Source of the DNA: Lotus japonicus
Lineage: Eukaryota > Streptophyta > Magnoliopsida > Fabales > Fabaceae
Assembly: GCF_012489685.1 (NCBI RefSeq)
Contig: NC_080046.1
Location: forward strand, 61,060,195-61,124,194
Direction: 5' to 3'
Length of the DNA stretch: 64,000 nucleotides
Numbering within the stretch: the stretch's first letter is position 1; each line of letters starts with the position of its first letter. Position numbers and translations under genes: made by a program. This document shows positions 24,695 through 35,022 of the stretch, piece by piece. Under the pieces are notes generated by a model. It was not told the origin of the DNA, made no database searches, and worked only from the letters and a program-made list of their open reading frames with translations.

Positions 24695-25960
24695 ATGGTT
24701 TCCCTACAAACCTCAGCTCTTGTTTCTACTTCCTGTTCTTCTATCAGGACAGTTAACGCTGCTATCCATGTCCCTAAGCTCCCACGAGTGTCTTTCCGGG
24801 TTCCGCAATTACCAAAAACTAAGCTAGTTGAGGAATTCAATAGATCCAAAGAACAAAACAATGTTCTCACAGAGCAAACATTTGACGATTTATTACACAA
24901 AACCACTAATACCAACAAGTCAAAGGTCACTGTCGAACTCTATGCAATCTTAGAGGCTGTAGCAGACAGAATTGAAATGCACAAAAACATTGGCGAGCAG
25001 CGTGACAATTGGAACACCCTTCTTTTGAACTCCATCAACATGATGACTCTCACCGCCACAACCATGGCTGGTGTTGCCGCCACCATTGGCGACGGTGCAC
25101 CACTTTTAGCTCTGAAAATATCTTCTGCTCTTTTATTTTCTGCGGCTGCAGGGATGTTGCTTATCATGAACAAGATCCAGCCCTCTCAACTCACGGAGGA
25201 GCAACGCAATGCAACTAGATTGTTTAAACAGCTCAAGTCCCACATTGAAACCACAATTGCCCTTGGCAATCCCACTGAGGAAGATGTGAAGGGTGCAATG
25301 GAGAAGGTTTTGGCCCTTGACAAAGCTTACCCACTTCCCTTGTTGGGAGCTATGCTTGAAAAATTCCCTGCAAAATTTGAACCTGCTGTTTGGTGGCCTT
25401 CAACTCAGTTCAAAAAGGAAAACAATGTAACAGTACAGAGCAGGAGAATGGGGAAAGTGAATGGATGGAGTGAAGAACTAGAAATGGAAATGAGGCAAGT
25501 TATGGAAGTGGTGAGGAGAAAGGACAGTGAGGATTATGACAGGCTTGGAAACATAGCCTTGAAAATCAACAAGACTTTGGCCATTGCTGGGCCTTTACTC
25601 ACAGGAGTTGCAGCAGTGGGATCTACATTTGTGGGAAATGGTTCTTGGGCAGCCTGTGTTCCCTTAATGGCTGGCTCATTGGCTGCAGCAATTAACACTT
25701 TGGAGCATGGAGGGCAAGTAGGCATGGTGTTTGAAATGTACAGAACATCTGCAGGCTTCTTCAACATGTTGGAAACCTCAATTGAATCAACATTAGGAGA
25801 GAAAGATTTGGAGAGAAGAGAAAACGGGGAGCTCTTTGAAATGAAGATGGCTTTGCAATTGGGAAGAAGTGTATCACAGCTGAGGGAACTAGCCTCAAAA
25901 TCTACCTCTTGTAGCATGGAAGGAATTGACATTGATGAATTTTCCAGCAAGCTCTTCTAA
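24695..25960 (+). CDS. At4g22030-like protein, copy A
   Basis: Intronless, 421 residues; first of six tandem genes. Residues 1-45 are Ser/Arg-rich and poor in acidic residues, like a plastid transit peptide (inference). Then come LYAILEAVADRIEMHKNIG (82-100), QRDNWN (102-107), a hydrophobic block at about 115-158, NKIQPSQLTEEQRNATRLFK (159-178), EKVLALDKAYPLPLLGAMLE (203-222), PAVWWP (230-235), an amphipathic charged segment (258-295), a second hydrophobic block (296-334) with GPLLTG, EHGGQVGMVFEMY (337-349), ENGELFEMKMALQLGRSVSQ (376-395) and SKLF. Databases call this family probable F-box At4g22030; I see no F-box. Two hydrophobic blocks suggest membrane association. Molecular role unknown. 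Confidence 0.88.
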   Translation: MVSLQTSALVSTSCSSIRTVNAAIHVPKLPRVSFRVPQLPKTKLVEEFNRSKEQNNVLTEQTFDDLLHKTTNTNKSKVTVELYAILEAVADRIEMHKNIGEQRDNWNTLLLNSINMMTLTATTMAGVAATIGDGAPLLALKISSALLFSAAAGMLLIMNKIQPSQLTEEQRNATRLFKQLKSHIETTIALGNPTEEDVKGAMEKVLALDKAYPLPLLGAMLEKFPAKFEPAVWWPSTQFKKENNVTVQSRRMGKVNGWSEELEMEMRQVMEVVRRKDSEDYDRLGNIALKINKTLAIAGPLLTGVAAVGSTFVGNGSWAACVPLMAGSLAAAINTLEHGGQVGMVFEMYRTSAGFFNMLETSIESTLGEKDLERRENGELFEMKMALQLGRSVSQLRELASKSTSCSMEGIDIDEFSSKLF

Positions 25961-26552
25961 CAACTTCGAGACAAACACATTCTTTTATTCTTTCATTATT
26001 TCATGTATAGTCCTCTGACATAGAAAGGAAATGTATACTATAGACTAGAGAGAATCTGATTCTGCATATACCATTTGTAACTTCAACATGTAATTGAGTA
26101 GCTGACTCCATGATTAATATTCTTTTCAAAATTTTGACAAAGCCATTTGATGTTATTGATGTTGCAAATTGAAATTCTAGATTTTTCCTCAAAAGAGGTG
26201 TAGAGATGCTGCAATGCAGTGATAAGAGGAGACCAAGACACTAATCAAAATCAAAACATTCTTAATTATATAAAACCCATATAATAAATGACCTAAAAAC
26301 AAAAAACAAAAAACAACCCTAAACCAGAGAGAAAAAACCAAAAACAACACCAAAATCGCCTTGAACCAAACACTTGTACTAGAATCAAAGCCAATTAAAA
26401 ACCAAAAGAAAGAACACCCCAAAGCTCTAGGGGACCGTAGTTCTTTCAATTCTATTTCAAGACCGCCAATTATCTTCTCGTCGCTTCCGTCTAACTTCAA
26501 CTTTATAAACTTGCCAACAAGTCACACCTTCTTGATCTCCGTGTAGAGTAAG

Positions 26553-26927
26553 CACTACCAAAGTCCATGATATTTAATGTGTAGGAGAGATCCAATTGGC
26601 CCTCCTCCCAATCAAATCCTCCAATTGCCTAAGTCTCCCACCAAATAAAGATATTGTGACGACTTTTGTGATGAACATTTTGAGAGGGAAACAATCCATC
26701 GCAAGTTCTCTGACAAAAACAATTTGATGAAATAATAGAGATGAATTTAGTGACGTCTTTGAGAGGAATAATTTCCGTTGCAAACTCTCACACATTTGGA
26801 AAAAGACCATAAAAATGCTAATCCATTGCTAAGCTAGTTGTTCTGAGTGACGGCAATAGCCACAAATTATTTTCCTTCTTTAAGTTTCGTCGCTAATTCA
26901 AATTTTCTCTCTCTTTCCAGTAGCGTG
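26553..26927. mobile_element. Short CACTA-like element
   Basis: Begins CACTACCAAA and ends TTTCCAGTAGCGTG, an imperfect inverted CACTA-type end. Internal CGTCGC/GACGAC-like motifs (GACGGCAATAGCCACAAA, TTCGTCGCTAATT) are typical CACTA subterminal repeats. The orthologous copy in block B spans 30224-33404 because a MULE is inserted in it. Confidence 0.55.
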
Positions 26928-27975
26928 ATTTTCAATGCAGCTACATTAATAGTTTCAAAAAAAAAACTACATTAATTAAATTTATATGACTCTATTCACA
27001 CAAATTATATTGTCAAAATTTTATATAATTAATACACTACTCACAATTTAATTTTGTTCTTCTAAAAATATAACTTTAAACACCTTTGATCGGTTGAATG
27101 TTATAGTGGTGATAGGCTGATATCAATTTCTAAGACAGAGTTTGGCGTAGTATAGCAAAATGTGAATTTATAAATGACACTCTAACACTCGAGTCAATAT
27201 CTAGATAAAATAAAAATTTAAAGTCTAAAGAATAACATAAGTCACTTTATAATTTTAATGAAACATTTAATACTTCTTTTCAAATATATCATCATATTAA
27301 TTTGATGGAATAGATATAAGGAACTCGATGTAAGTTTTATCCTCAAATTTATAAAAAAAAATAAAGTGAAATTTTGAAAAAGTTTATTAATTTAGAGAGA
27401 ATAATTAATTGAAAAAAAGAAAAGTATAAGAATTTATAATTTTTTTTAAATAAGAGTGATTTAGAAAAGTTGATAAATCTATTTACAAATTTATTATTAG
27501 TAACATATTTTCTTAATCTTTGAGAACTAATTAAAAATAACTTATAAATAAGAACGGTAAAAACTTTTCAATTGATACAACTCATACAAGAGTAATGTCT
27601 CACTTAGAATTTGACAACTTGTAAAAAAAGTGTTAGCAATACATTCTTTTAAGGACACACTCTACTATATTTATTTTGATTTTTTTTTTATAGTCAACAT
27701 GTTTTTATCAAAGCTTAAAAATTGTGTTACACTTTTGAAAAAATAAATCCATTAGCATGAATACGTTGAAGTATATCTTTAAATTGACATGTTGTTAAAA
27801 TAATTCTCTTTAAAAAAGTGCCTGAGGTGAAAGGATAGAAGAAAACAACATTATACTTCTAATGTATTACGAATTTGTAAAACCTTAGTTCTTAGCTCAT
27901 TCCTATTCCTAGGTAGCTCACTCCATTCTTGAATAAATTAACAAATAGTTGATGGCTTTACCACGTCCTACGTAC

Positions 27976-28165
27976 CCTGTTGAACGTTGAAACCAGCCAA
28001 GGCAACTAGCAAGTAACCGGAAGGGGGGGTTTGAAATTGAAATTGAAATTGATATTGAAATTTATTAAGGCAGAGAGAGTCAAGTCTACGATATACAGAT
28101 ACGAATTAGTCCTCTTGACTTTTTCTCATCTACTCTAATCCCTTCATATATATACCATCACCACC
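27976..28165 (+). promoter_or_regulatory. Promoter block of copy B
   Basis: TATATATA at about 28147-28154, 165 bases before the ATG, with the same upstream block as copies A and C. A small GAAATT tandem expansion (about 28031-28060) distinguishes it. Confidence 0.6.
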
Positions 28166-28311
28166 CATTCCTTTACCATAGTTCTCATCAACATCTCAAT
28201 ATCCAAACCAATTATTCCATCTCCAACCTCATCCTCATAAGCACCTATAGCATACAATACAAGTATACAACAAACTCAAGAGATCAACAAACCTGCAATT
28301 AATCCAACCCC

Positions 28312-29592
28312 ATGGTTTCCCTACAAACATCAGCTCTTGTTTCTTCTTCCTGTTCTTCTATCAGGACAGTTAGCGCAGCTATCCATGTCCCTAAACTCCC
28401 AAGATTGTCTTTCCGGGTTCCGCAATTAGCAAAAACTAAGCTGGTTGAGGAATTCAATGGAACCAAAGACAGGACCCAATTACAAAACAATGTCCTCACA
28501 GAACAAACATATGACGGTTTATTGCAAAAAACAAACAATAACACCAAGTCAAAGGTCAATATCCAACTCTATGCAATCTTGGAAGCTGTTGCTGACAGAA
28601 TTGAAATGCACCAAAACATTGGCGAGCAGCGTGACAACTGGAACACTCTTCTTTTGAACTCCATCAACATGATTACTCTCACCGCCACAACCATGGCTGG
28701 TGTTGTCGCTGCCACTGGTGGTGCTGGTGCACCACTTCTGGCATTGAAACTGTCATCTGCTTTATTGTTTTCGGCGGCTACAGGGTTGTTGCTTGTCATG
28801 AACAAGATTCAGCCCTCTCAACTCACTGAGGAGCAACGAAATGCAACTAGATTGTTTAAACAACTCAAGTCCCACATCGAAACCACAATTGCAATTGGAA
28901 ATCCTTCAGAGGAAGATGTGAAGAGTGCAATGGAGAAGGTTTTGGCCCTTGACAGAGCTTATCCACTTCCCCTGTTGGGTGCTATGCTTGAAAAATTCCC
29001 TGCAACATTTGAACCAGCAAGGTGGTGGCCTTCAACTCAGTTCCAAAGGGAAAACAATGTAAAAGTACAGAGCAAAAGAATGGGAAAAGTGAATGGATGG
29101 AGTGAAGAACTAGAAATGGAAATGAGGGAAGTTATGGAAGTGGTGAGGAGAAAGGACAGTGAGGATTATGACAGGCTTGGAAACATAGCCTTGAAAATCA
29201 ACAAGACTTTGGCCATTGCTGGGCCCTTACTCACAGGAGTTGCAGCAGTGGGATCTACATTTGTGGGAAATGGTTCTTGGGCAGCCTTTGTTCCCCTAGT
29301 GGCTGGCTCATTGGCTGCAGCAATTAACACTTTTGAGCATGGAGGGCAAGTAGGCATGGTTTTTGAAATGTACAGAACATCTGCAGGCTTCTTCAACATG
29401 TTGGACACCTCAATTGAATCAACATTAGGAGAGAAAGATTTGGAGAGAAGAGAAAATGGGGAGCTCTTTGAAATGAAGATGGCTTTGCAATTGGGAAGAA
29501 GTGTGTCACAGCTGAGGGAACTATCCTCAAAATCTACTTCCTGTAGCTTGGAAGGAATTGACATTGATGAATTTGCCAGCAAGCTCTTCTAA
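28312..29592 (+). CDS. At4g22030-like protein, copy B
   Basis: Intronless, 426 residues, same architecture as copy A. Its N-terminal half, including GGAGAPLLALKLSSALLFSA and TGLLLVMNK, is nearly identical to copy C. Its C-terminal half (KVNGWSEELEMEMRE, RRKDSEDYDRLGNIALKINK, GVAAVGSTFVGNGSW) is nearly identical to copy A. All conserved cores are intact and the frame is open, so it looks functional. Function unknown; plastid targeting is inferred. Confidence 0.88.
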   Translation: MVSLQTSALVSSSCSSIRTVSAAIHVPKLPRLSFRVPQLAKTKLVEEFNGTKDRTQLQNNVLTEQTYDGLLQKTNNNTKSKVNIQLYAILEAVADRIEMHQNIGEQRDNWNTLLLNSINMITLTATTMAGVVAATGGAGAPLLALKLSSALLFSAATGLLLVMNKIQPSQLTEEQRNATRLFKQLKSHIETTIAIGNPSEEDVKSAMEKVLALDRAYPLPLLGAMLEKFPATFEPARWWPSTQFQRENNVKVQSKRMGKVNGWSEELEMEMREVMEVVRRKDSEDYDRLGNIALKINKTLAIAGPLLTGVAAVGSTFVGNGSWAAFVPLVAGSLAAAINTFEHGGQVGMVFEMYRTSAGFFNMLDTSIESTLGEKDLERRENGELFEMKMALQLGRSVSQLRELSSKSTSCSLEGIDIDEFASKLF

Positions 29593-31828
29593 GATAATCT
29601 TGAAGACAAACACATTCTTTTATTCTTTCATTATTTCATGTATAGTCCTCTGACATAGAAAGCAAATGTATACAATAGACTAGAGAGAATCTGATTCTGC
29701 ATATACAATTTGTAACTTCAACATGTAATTGAGTAGCTGACTCCATGATAGATATTCTTTTCAAAATTTTGACAAAGCCATCTGTTGTTATTGATGTTGC
29801 AAACTGAAATTCCAGATTCTTCCTCAAAAGAGATGTAGAGATGCTCCAATGCAGTGATAAGAGGAGACCAAGACACCCATCAAGATCAAAACATTCTTAA
29901 TTATATAAAACTCATATAATTAATGACCAAAAAACAAAAACAAAAACCAACACTAGAAAATATCCAGCCAACCACCCTGAGGAAAAAAAAAAACAAAAAT
30001 AACCCTAAACCAGTGAGTAAGAACCCAAAATAACACTAAAAGAGCATACAACCAAACACTTGTACTAGAACCTAAGCCAAAAACCAAAAGAAAGAACACT
30101 CCAAAGCTCTAGGAAGCCACAACTCCTTCAATTCTATTTTAAGACTGCGAATTATTTTCTCGTCACTTCTGTCTAACTTCAGCCCCATAAATTTGCCAAC
30201 AAGTCACATCTGCATCAAGTAAGCACTACCTACATACATGATATTTAATGTGTAAGAGAGATCCATTTGGCCCTCCTCCCAATCAAATCCTCCAAGAACT
30301 CGTTGCTTGATTCTTGTACCAAATAAAGATATATCCCACTACCTATATAATGTTTTCCAAATTTGCGACAACTTTTGTGATGAACATTTTGAGAGGGAAA
30401 CAACCTGTCACAAGTTCTCTGACCGAAACAGTTTGATAATAGAGATGAATATAGTGACGGGTATTGGAGAGGAATATTTTCTGTCGCAAACTCACACATT
30501 CGGAAAAGGATAATGCTTGGTGGTTCGAACAGTTTCTATACGAATGCAAACAAATTACTAGCATTGGTTGAAAATTTTGGTGCCCACTAGGGTGGGGAAG
30601 TTTCAAAATGGTCCACCGGTGGACCAGGCTTTAACACCGTTAGATTTAAGAATCTTTGAATATTCTTTATTTGAATGGCTAGAATTTGATGGATGATAAA
30701 AGGGCAAAAGTGTAAACACACCCATGTTCTTCTCCCTTCTCACCGGTTCTTCATCGTTCAAAACCTCCACCTCAATCTGATAGCACCCAAGCACTGAGCT
30801 ACGTACATAACATCTCAAATCAGAGACACCTTTTTGCTGAATGGTTATGGTACATTTACAAGACATGGCGAAAATTCAATAACAAGGCCCAATAACAATC
30901 CTAATTCTCTAGTTCCTAATCCCAAATCTCTTATTTTCTTCTCAAACATTATCATCTTCATCTTCTTCATACGAATTTCAGAAAAAAAAAAGTTTTTTGG
31001 AGAAAAAAGTCCCTCAGTGCTCAATTTGCAGTGCAAAAAAATGGAATATCAATGTCACAGTTTCAATCATAACCGCACAGTTTCTATCAAGAACACAAAC
31101 CAGTTTCCGATCACACAGATGGTTAAAAAAACTCAAATGAAGTCCTAAGCAGGATAGTTGCTCTGAGTCCTAAGAACTAACAATATTCATATTTATCTTG
31201 ACTCGATTAACGTCAAGTCGACAAAAGTTTATCCCAAGTGCAAAGATCACCTACTAATATAGAAAGGCAGCCTCATACTAAACGAAAAGTTAACAACCCT
31301 ACTTCAAATCAAAAACGAAAAAAAAACCATTATCCTTCCAGATCCAAAACCAGATCCCAGATCGAAGATCCAAAACCAGATCCCGATCCTCTTCGTTCTC
31401 TCTCGCGGCCAGATCGAAGGGAGGAGGAAGAAACCCATATCGAAGAGAAGAGGAAGCAAGCCAGATCGAACCCGCACATCTTCAACCCTCGATCCTCCAT
31501 GGACGACGTAAAACAGAGAAGACAGAACCCTACCCATCGCCACCTTCAACCCTCGATCTCCGGCGAATCACTCATCATTTGGAGAAACCAACACCACCAT
31601 TGCACTCCCATCATCATCCGCAACAAAACCCCTCAACCAATTTTCCATTCCACCTCCCTCCGCCGTGAGCCACCGCCGGAGGTGATTTCCGGCGAGCCCG
31701 CCAACCTGCAACTGCGTTTTCCGGGCGGCGGCGACCTCTATTGAAAATGATTATCGTACTATTCTTCCAAGCCCAACACCATGTGGCTTCATCTGGGTTT
31801 GATTTGTGATGCATGGTTATGTGTGCAG

Positions 31829-32013
31829 AATACGCTTCTGGAATTTGGAAGGGTGGTTAGTGCTACACAACAAGTGGTTGTTGATGCCTTGTATATCATC
31901 AAGTTAGAGGTAAATGATGGTGGGAAGAAACAGGTTTATGAAGCTAAGGTTTGGGAGAAGCCATGGCTGAACTTCAAGGAGCTGCAGGAATTCAATCTCG
32001 TTGGAGATCCGAA
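31829..32013 (+). pseudogene. Phytocystatin gene fragment (captured exon)
   Basis: Directly after an intron-like acceptor GTGTGCAG the frame reads [17 protein letters not shown]...ALYIIKLEV, then [20 protein letters not shown] and GDP. This is the C-terminal exon of a plant cystatin: the inhibitory QxVxG loop (here QVVVD, last Gly replaced) and the PW second hairpin loop are recognisable. The N-terminal exon with the LARFAV-type motif is missing, and the frame runs out just before the nested element. It cannot make a complete cysteine-protease inhibitor. Capture by the surrounding MULE is inferred from its position. Confidence 0.85.
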
Positions 32014-32031
32014 GAATTTTCTTTTAGAATT

Positions 32032-33047
32032 TAATTTTTTGAGTAAAATACACTTACCCCCCTCAAGGTTTGCTAGAAAAACACTCCACCCCATTCTTAT
32101 TCAAAATATACACTCCACCCCACTCATTTTATCAGGTTAACCTCTTCCAAAAAGATGCTAACGGAATATTCCATTCAAATCAAAATTATTTAATGTAAAC
32201 TTATTTTTCCATTTCATTTTTTTCTGGTTATTTTTTTTTTCAGAAAAAACGTCACTTTCTAATATTTGACCAAACAAATATTCTCAATGCTTACATACTG
32301 TTGGAGCTGGTATATAAAGTAACCATGTTATAAAAATAATTCAAGAATAAATATGTATACAATAGTTTTAAATTAAAACTTATGGTAAAAGTACGTTAAA
32401 CTTCCACTCCATAAAATAAAATAAAGTTATATTATTATTTTAATTAATTAATTTGGATAATACGATCGCTTTGGTAACATGTTAAATGTTAAAATATATA
32501 TTACTTTTAGTAATTGAAAATCAGGGATGTTATTGATATATGATAAGAGAATTTTATTAAATAATATCTAGACATTACTCAATGAATTCATAAGCAACAT
32601 TTTTTTATAAACCTAGGCAAAAGAAATTTAATTAGTATTTATTTGGTGAATTTTTAATTAGTATGAAATTAATTTCAAAATATTTTTATATACTTCACTA
32701 TTTATAAAAATTCTTTATAAACTGGGTATTACTAGTAATTGTGATGTTATATTCTTTTTTGTTGAAACTAACTTTTTTTAAAAATGGAACTGACCTTAAA
32801 CGATTTTTATTTGAACGTGATGTTTTTTTGAAAATAATAATAATAATAAATAACCAAAAAAAAAAGAAATGGAAAAATAAGTTTACAGTAAATAATTTTG
32901 ATTTGAATAGAATATTCCGTTGGAATCTTTTGGATGGAGTTAACATGATAAAATGAGTGGGGTGGAGTGTAGATTTTGAATAAGAATGGGGTGAAGTGTT
33001 TTTCTAGCAAATCTTGAGGGGGTAAGTGTATTTTACTCTAATTTTTT
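32032..33047. mobile_element. Nested MULE-type foldback element
   Basis: Element 32041-33038 (998 bp) starts GAGTAAAATACACTTACCCC and ends in the inverse. The arms are about 195 bp and match with few changes. It is flanked by a perfect 9-bp duplication TAATTTTTT (32032-32040, 33039-33047). It sits immediately after the captured cystatin exon. No coding capacity. Confidence 0.88.
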
Positions 33048-33498
33048 TTATATTTTTATTTTGTAATTACTATTATGGTCCTTGGTCCACGGGTGGACCA
33101 TTTTAAAACTTCCCTACTCGAGTGGGCACCGTAAATTTCATTATATTGGGGCCACCATCCGTGTTTTCCGTCCATGATCGATTTTAGTTGGATAACCTTA
33201 AGATTCTTATATTATGTGCCTAATTCCTTTCGTACTAACCTATGTTGCGCGGGTACGCCAAATTTTTTGTTGCTTTTCAAAAAAAGACCTAAGATGCTAA
33301 TTCGTTGCTAAGCTAGTCTTATGAGTGACTACAATAGCGACAAATTATTTTCTCTCTCTAAATTTTGTCGCTAAGTAGACCTTTTCTTTCTTTCCGGCAG
33401 CGTGATTGAATTTCATCAACTTGAGTTGAGTCCAATTTCCGCTCATATAATATAAAACTCTTATCCATTAATTATCCTTTTGATAAACAAATGCTACA

Positions 33499-33660
33499 AC
33501 GAATAGTTAGTTTATTTTCTTTTTATTTTTTTTTTGACAGCAAAAACTATTATTATTAATAGAAAATGATCTATGATAACAACCCTCTCATAGCAAAGTC
33601 CTTCCAAAACACCAACTAAAGACACACAGACCACGTCTAGCTACGAATAGTTAGTTTATT
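33499..33660 (-). mobile_element. Truncated LINE/SINE insertion with 18-bp TSD
   Basis: A 126-bp insert (33517-33642) beginning with a T-run and GACAG, so its poly(A) lies on the minus strand. A perfect 18-bp repeat ACGAATAGTTAGTTTATT flanks it (33499-33516, 33643-33660). Confidence 0.8.
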
Positions 33661-34349
33661 ATAGTAACTTATCCATAATTTTAAAATATTTTCACATTAA
33701 AAGTATATCTACAAATGACACTTTGACACTTAAGTAAATATCTAGATTGAGAGAAACTTAAAGTTTAAAGAATAATAAATCACTTTATTGTTTCAATGAA
33801 ACATTTAATACTTCTTTTCTAATATATCCTTATTCTCCATTTAAAGATATTATGAAATTTTGAAAAAAAGTTGTTAGAGTTCATTGAAAGAAACAAAAAT
33901 TATATGAATTTAGAATTTTTTAAATAAATGTACCAAAAAAAAGAATTTTTTAAATAAGAGTGATTTAGAAAATTTAATAAATCTATTTACAAATTTATTA
34001 TTTATAATTAATTTTCTTAATCTTAGAGAATTATTTAAAAATGATTTATAAATAGCTACTGCCGAAACTTTTCAATTGATAAAAAAGTAATCTCCCACTT
34101 AAAATTTGACAACTTGTAAACTTTGCTTTGAGGAAAAAGAGTCTTAGCAACACATTATTTTAGGACACACTCCAACATATAAATTTATTGGGATTGATTT
34201 ATTTTTCAAAAATCACACATATTTTCACTCACTATTTAAAAAAATGTGTTGAGTTTTCAGAAAATAAATAAATCATATTTAGAGCATATCTTAAAAATAA
34301 TGTGCTCTTAATATTTCTCTTTGAAAGAAAGTGGTTGAGGTGATAGAAT

Positions 34350-34529
34350 AATGTTACTTACACACCTTTTTTTTAGGTGGAATGAGGAGAGAGATAAGAA
34401 GAAAAGAAAAAGTAATTAAGAGATAGAAAATATGAGATGTGATAGATGATAACAGGAAAGAGATAGAAACAAAAATAGGTGGAAATGATCAAATAAAATA
34501 TTTAAAAAATGAGGTGTGTATATATCATT
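34350..34529. mobile_element. MITE, second copy, with empty site in block A
   Basis: Same inverted ends and purine-rich core as 7184-7365. The matching position of block A (about 27828-27845, GAGGTGAAAGGATAGAAG) lacks it, so it inserted after the block duplication. Confidence 0.65.
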
Positions 34530-34719
34530 CTTGTGAGACGATAGGATTGAAGAAATTAAACAACAGAATTATACTTCAAATACCTCAAATATATTACCTG
34601 TCTACTTGTAAAACCTTAGCTCATTCCATTCCTAACCAAGTATAGCTAGTTCACTCCATTCTTGAATAAATTAACAAATAGTTGATGGCTTTACCACGTC
34701 CACGTCCACGTCCTACCCT

Positions 34720-34885
34720 GTTGAACGTTGAAACCAGCCAAAGGAAACTAGCTGGTAATTAACAGCAAGGGGGGTTTAAAATTGAAATAGAAATTTATTC
34801 CGGCGGAGAGAGTCAAGTCTACAATATACAAATACGAATTAGTCCTCTTGACTTTTTCTCATCTACTTCATATATATACCATCAC
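34720..34885 (+). promoter_or_regulatory. Promoter block of copy C
   Basis: TATATATA at about 34871-34878, 152 bases before the ATG, preceded by the block shared with A and B. A CCACGT tandem (34700-34717) lies just upstream. Confidence 0.6.
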
Positions 34886-35022
34886 TACGCACTCCTTAAC
34901 CATAACTCTAATCAACACCTCAATATCCAAACCAATTATTCTATCTCCAACCTCCTCCTCATAAGCACTATCAATCATACAACAAATTCAAGAGATCAAC
35001 AAACCTGCAATTAATCCAACCC

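Larger units (their letters stand above)
24290..27930 (+). repeat. Duplicated block, copy A
   Basis: Gene plus about 400 bp of upstream and 2 kb of downstream sequence that recurs around copy B (about 27930-34640, enlarged by insertions) and partly around copy C (about 34640-36470). Shared landmarks include the promoter block, a 3' UTR with CATGTATAGTCCTCTGACAT, the CACTA-like element and AATTAACAAATAGTTGATGG before the next promoter. Confidence 0.8.
30570..33139. mobile_element. Pack-MULE carrying phytocystatin exon
   Basis: Element 30579-33130 (2,552 bp). The terminal inverted repeats are about 50 bp: GGTGCCCACT, then GGGAAGTTT.AAAATGG, then TCCACC.GTGGACCA. The flanks GAAAATTTT (30570-30578) and GTAAATTTC (33131-33139) agree at 7 of 9 positions, fitting a decayed 9-bp MULE duplication. 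No transposase is visible. The cargo includes a phytocystatin exon, an unidentified GC-rich segment (about 31320-31745) and a second, nested element. Confidence 0.85.
30224..33404. mobile_element. CACTA-like element of block B, split by Pack-MULE
   Basis: The left part (30224-30569) and right part (about 33286-33404) match the intact element in block A. The 2.55-kb MULE and a few flanking bases separate them, showing that the MULE came later. Confidence 0.55.

Noticed and set aside
26189..26500. 103-codon minus-strand frame repeated in block B
   Set aside because: The block B counterpart (about 30088-30200) keeps similarity but differs mostly at amino-acid-changing positions and is not open over the same length, so it looks like spacer drift or old TE sequence.
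31238..31744. 168-codon open frame within the Pack-MULE
   Set aside because: No recognisable family. It is probably captured leader or non-coding DNA, possibly in opposite orientation; kept only as cargo.
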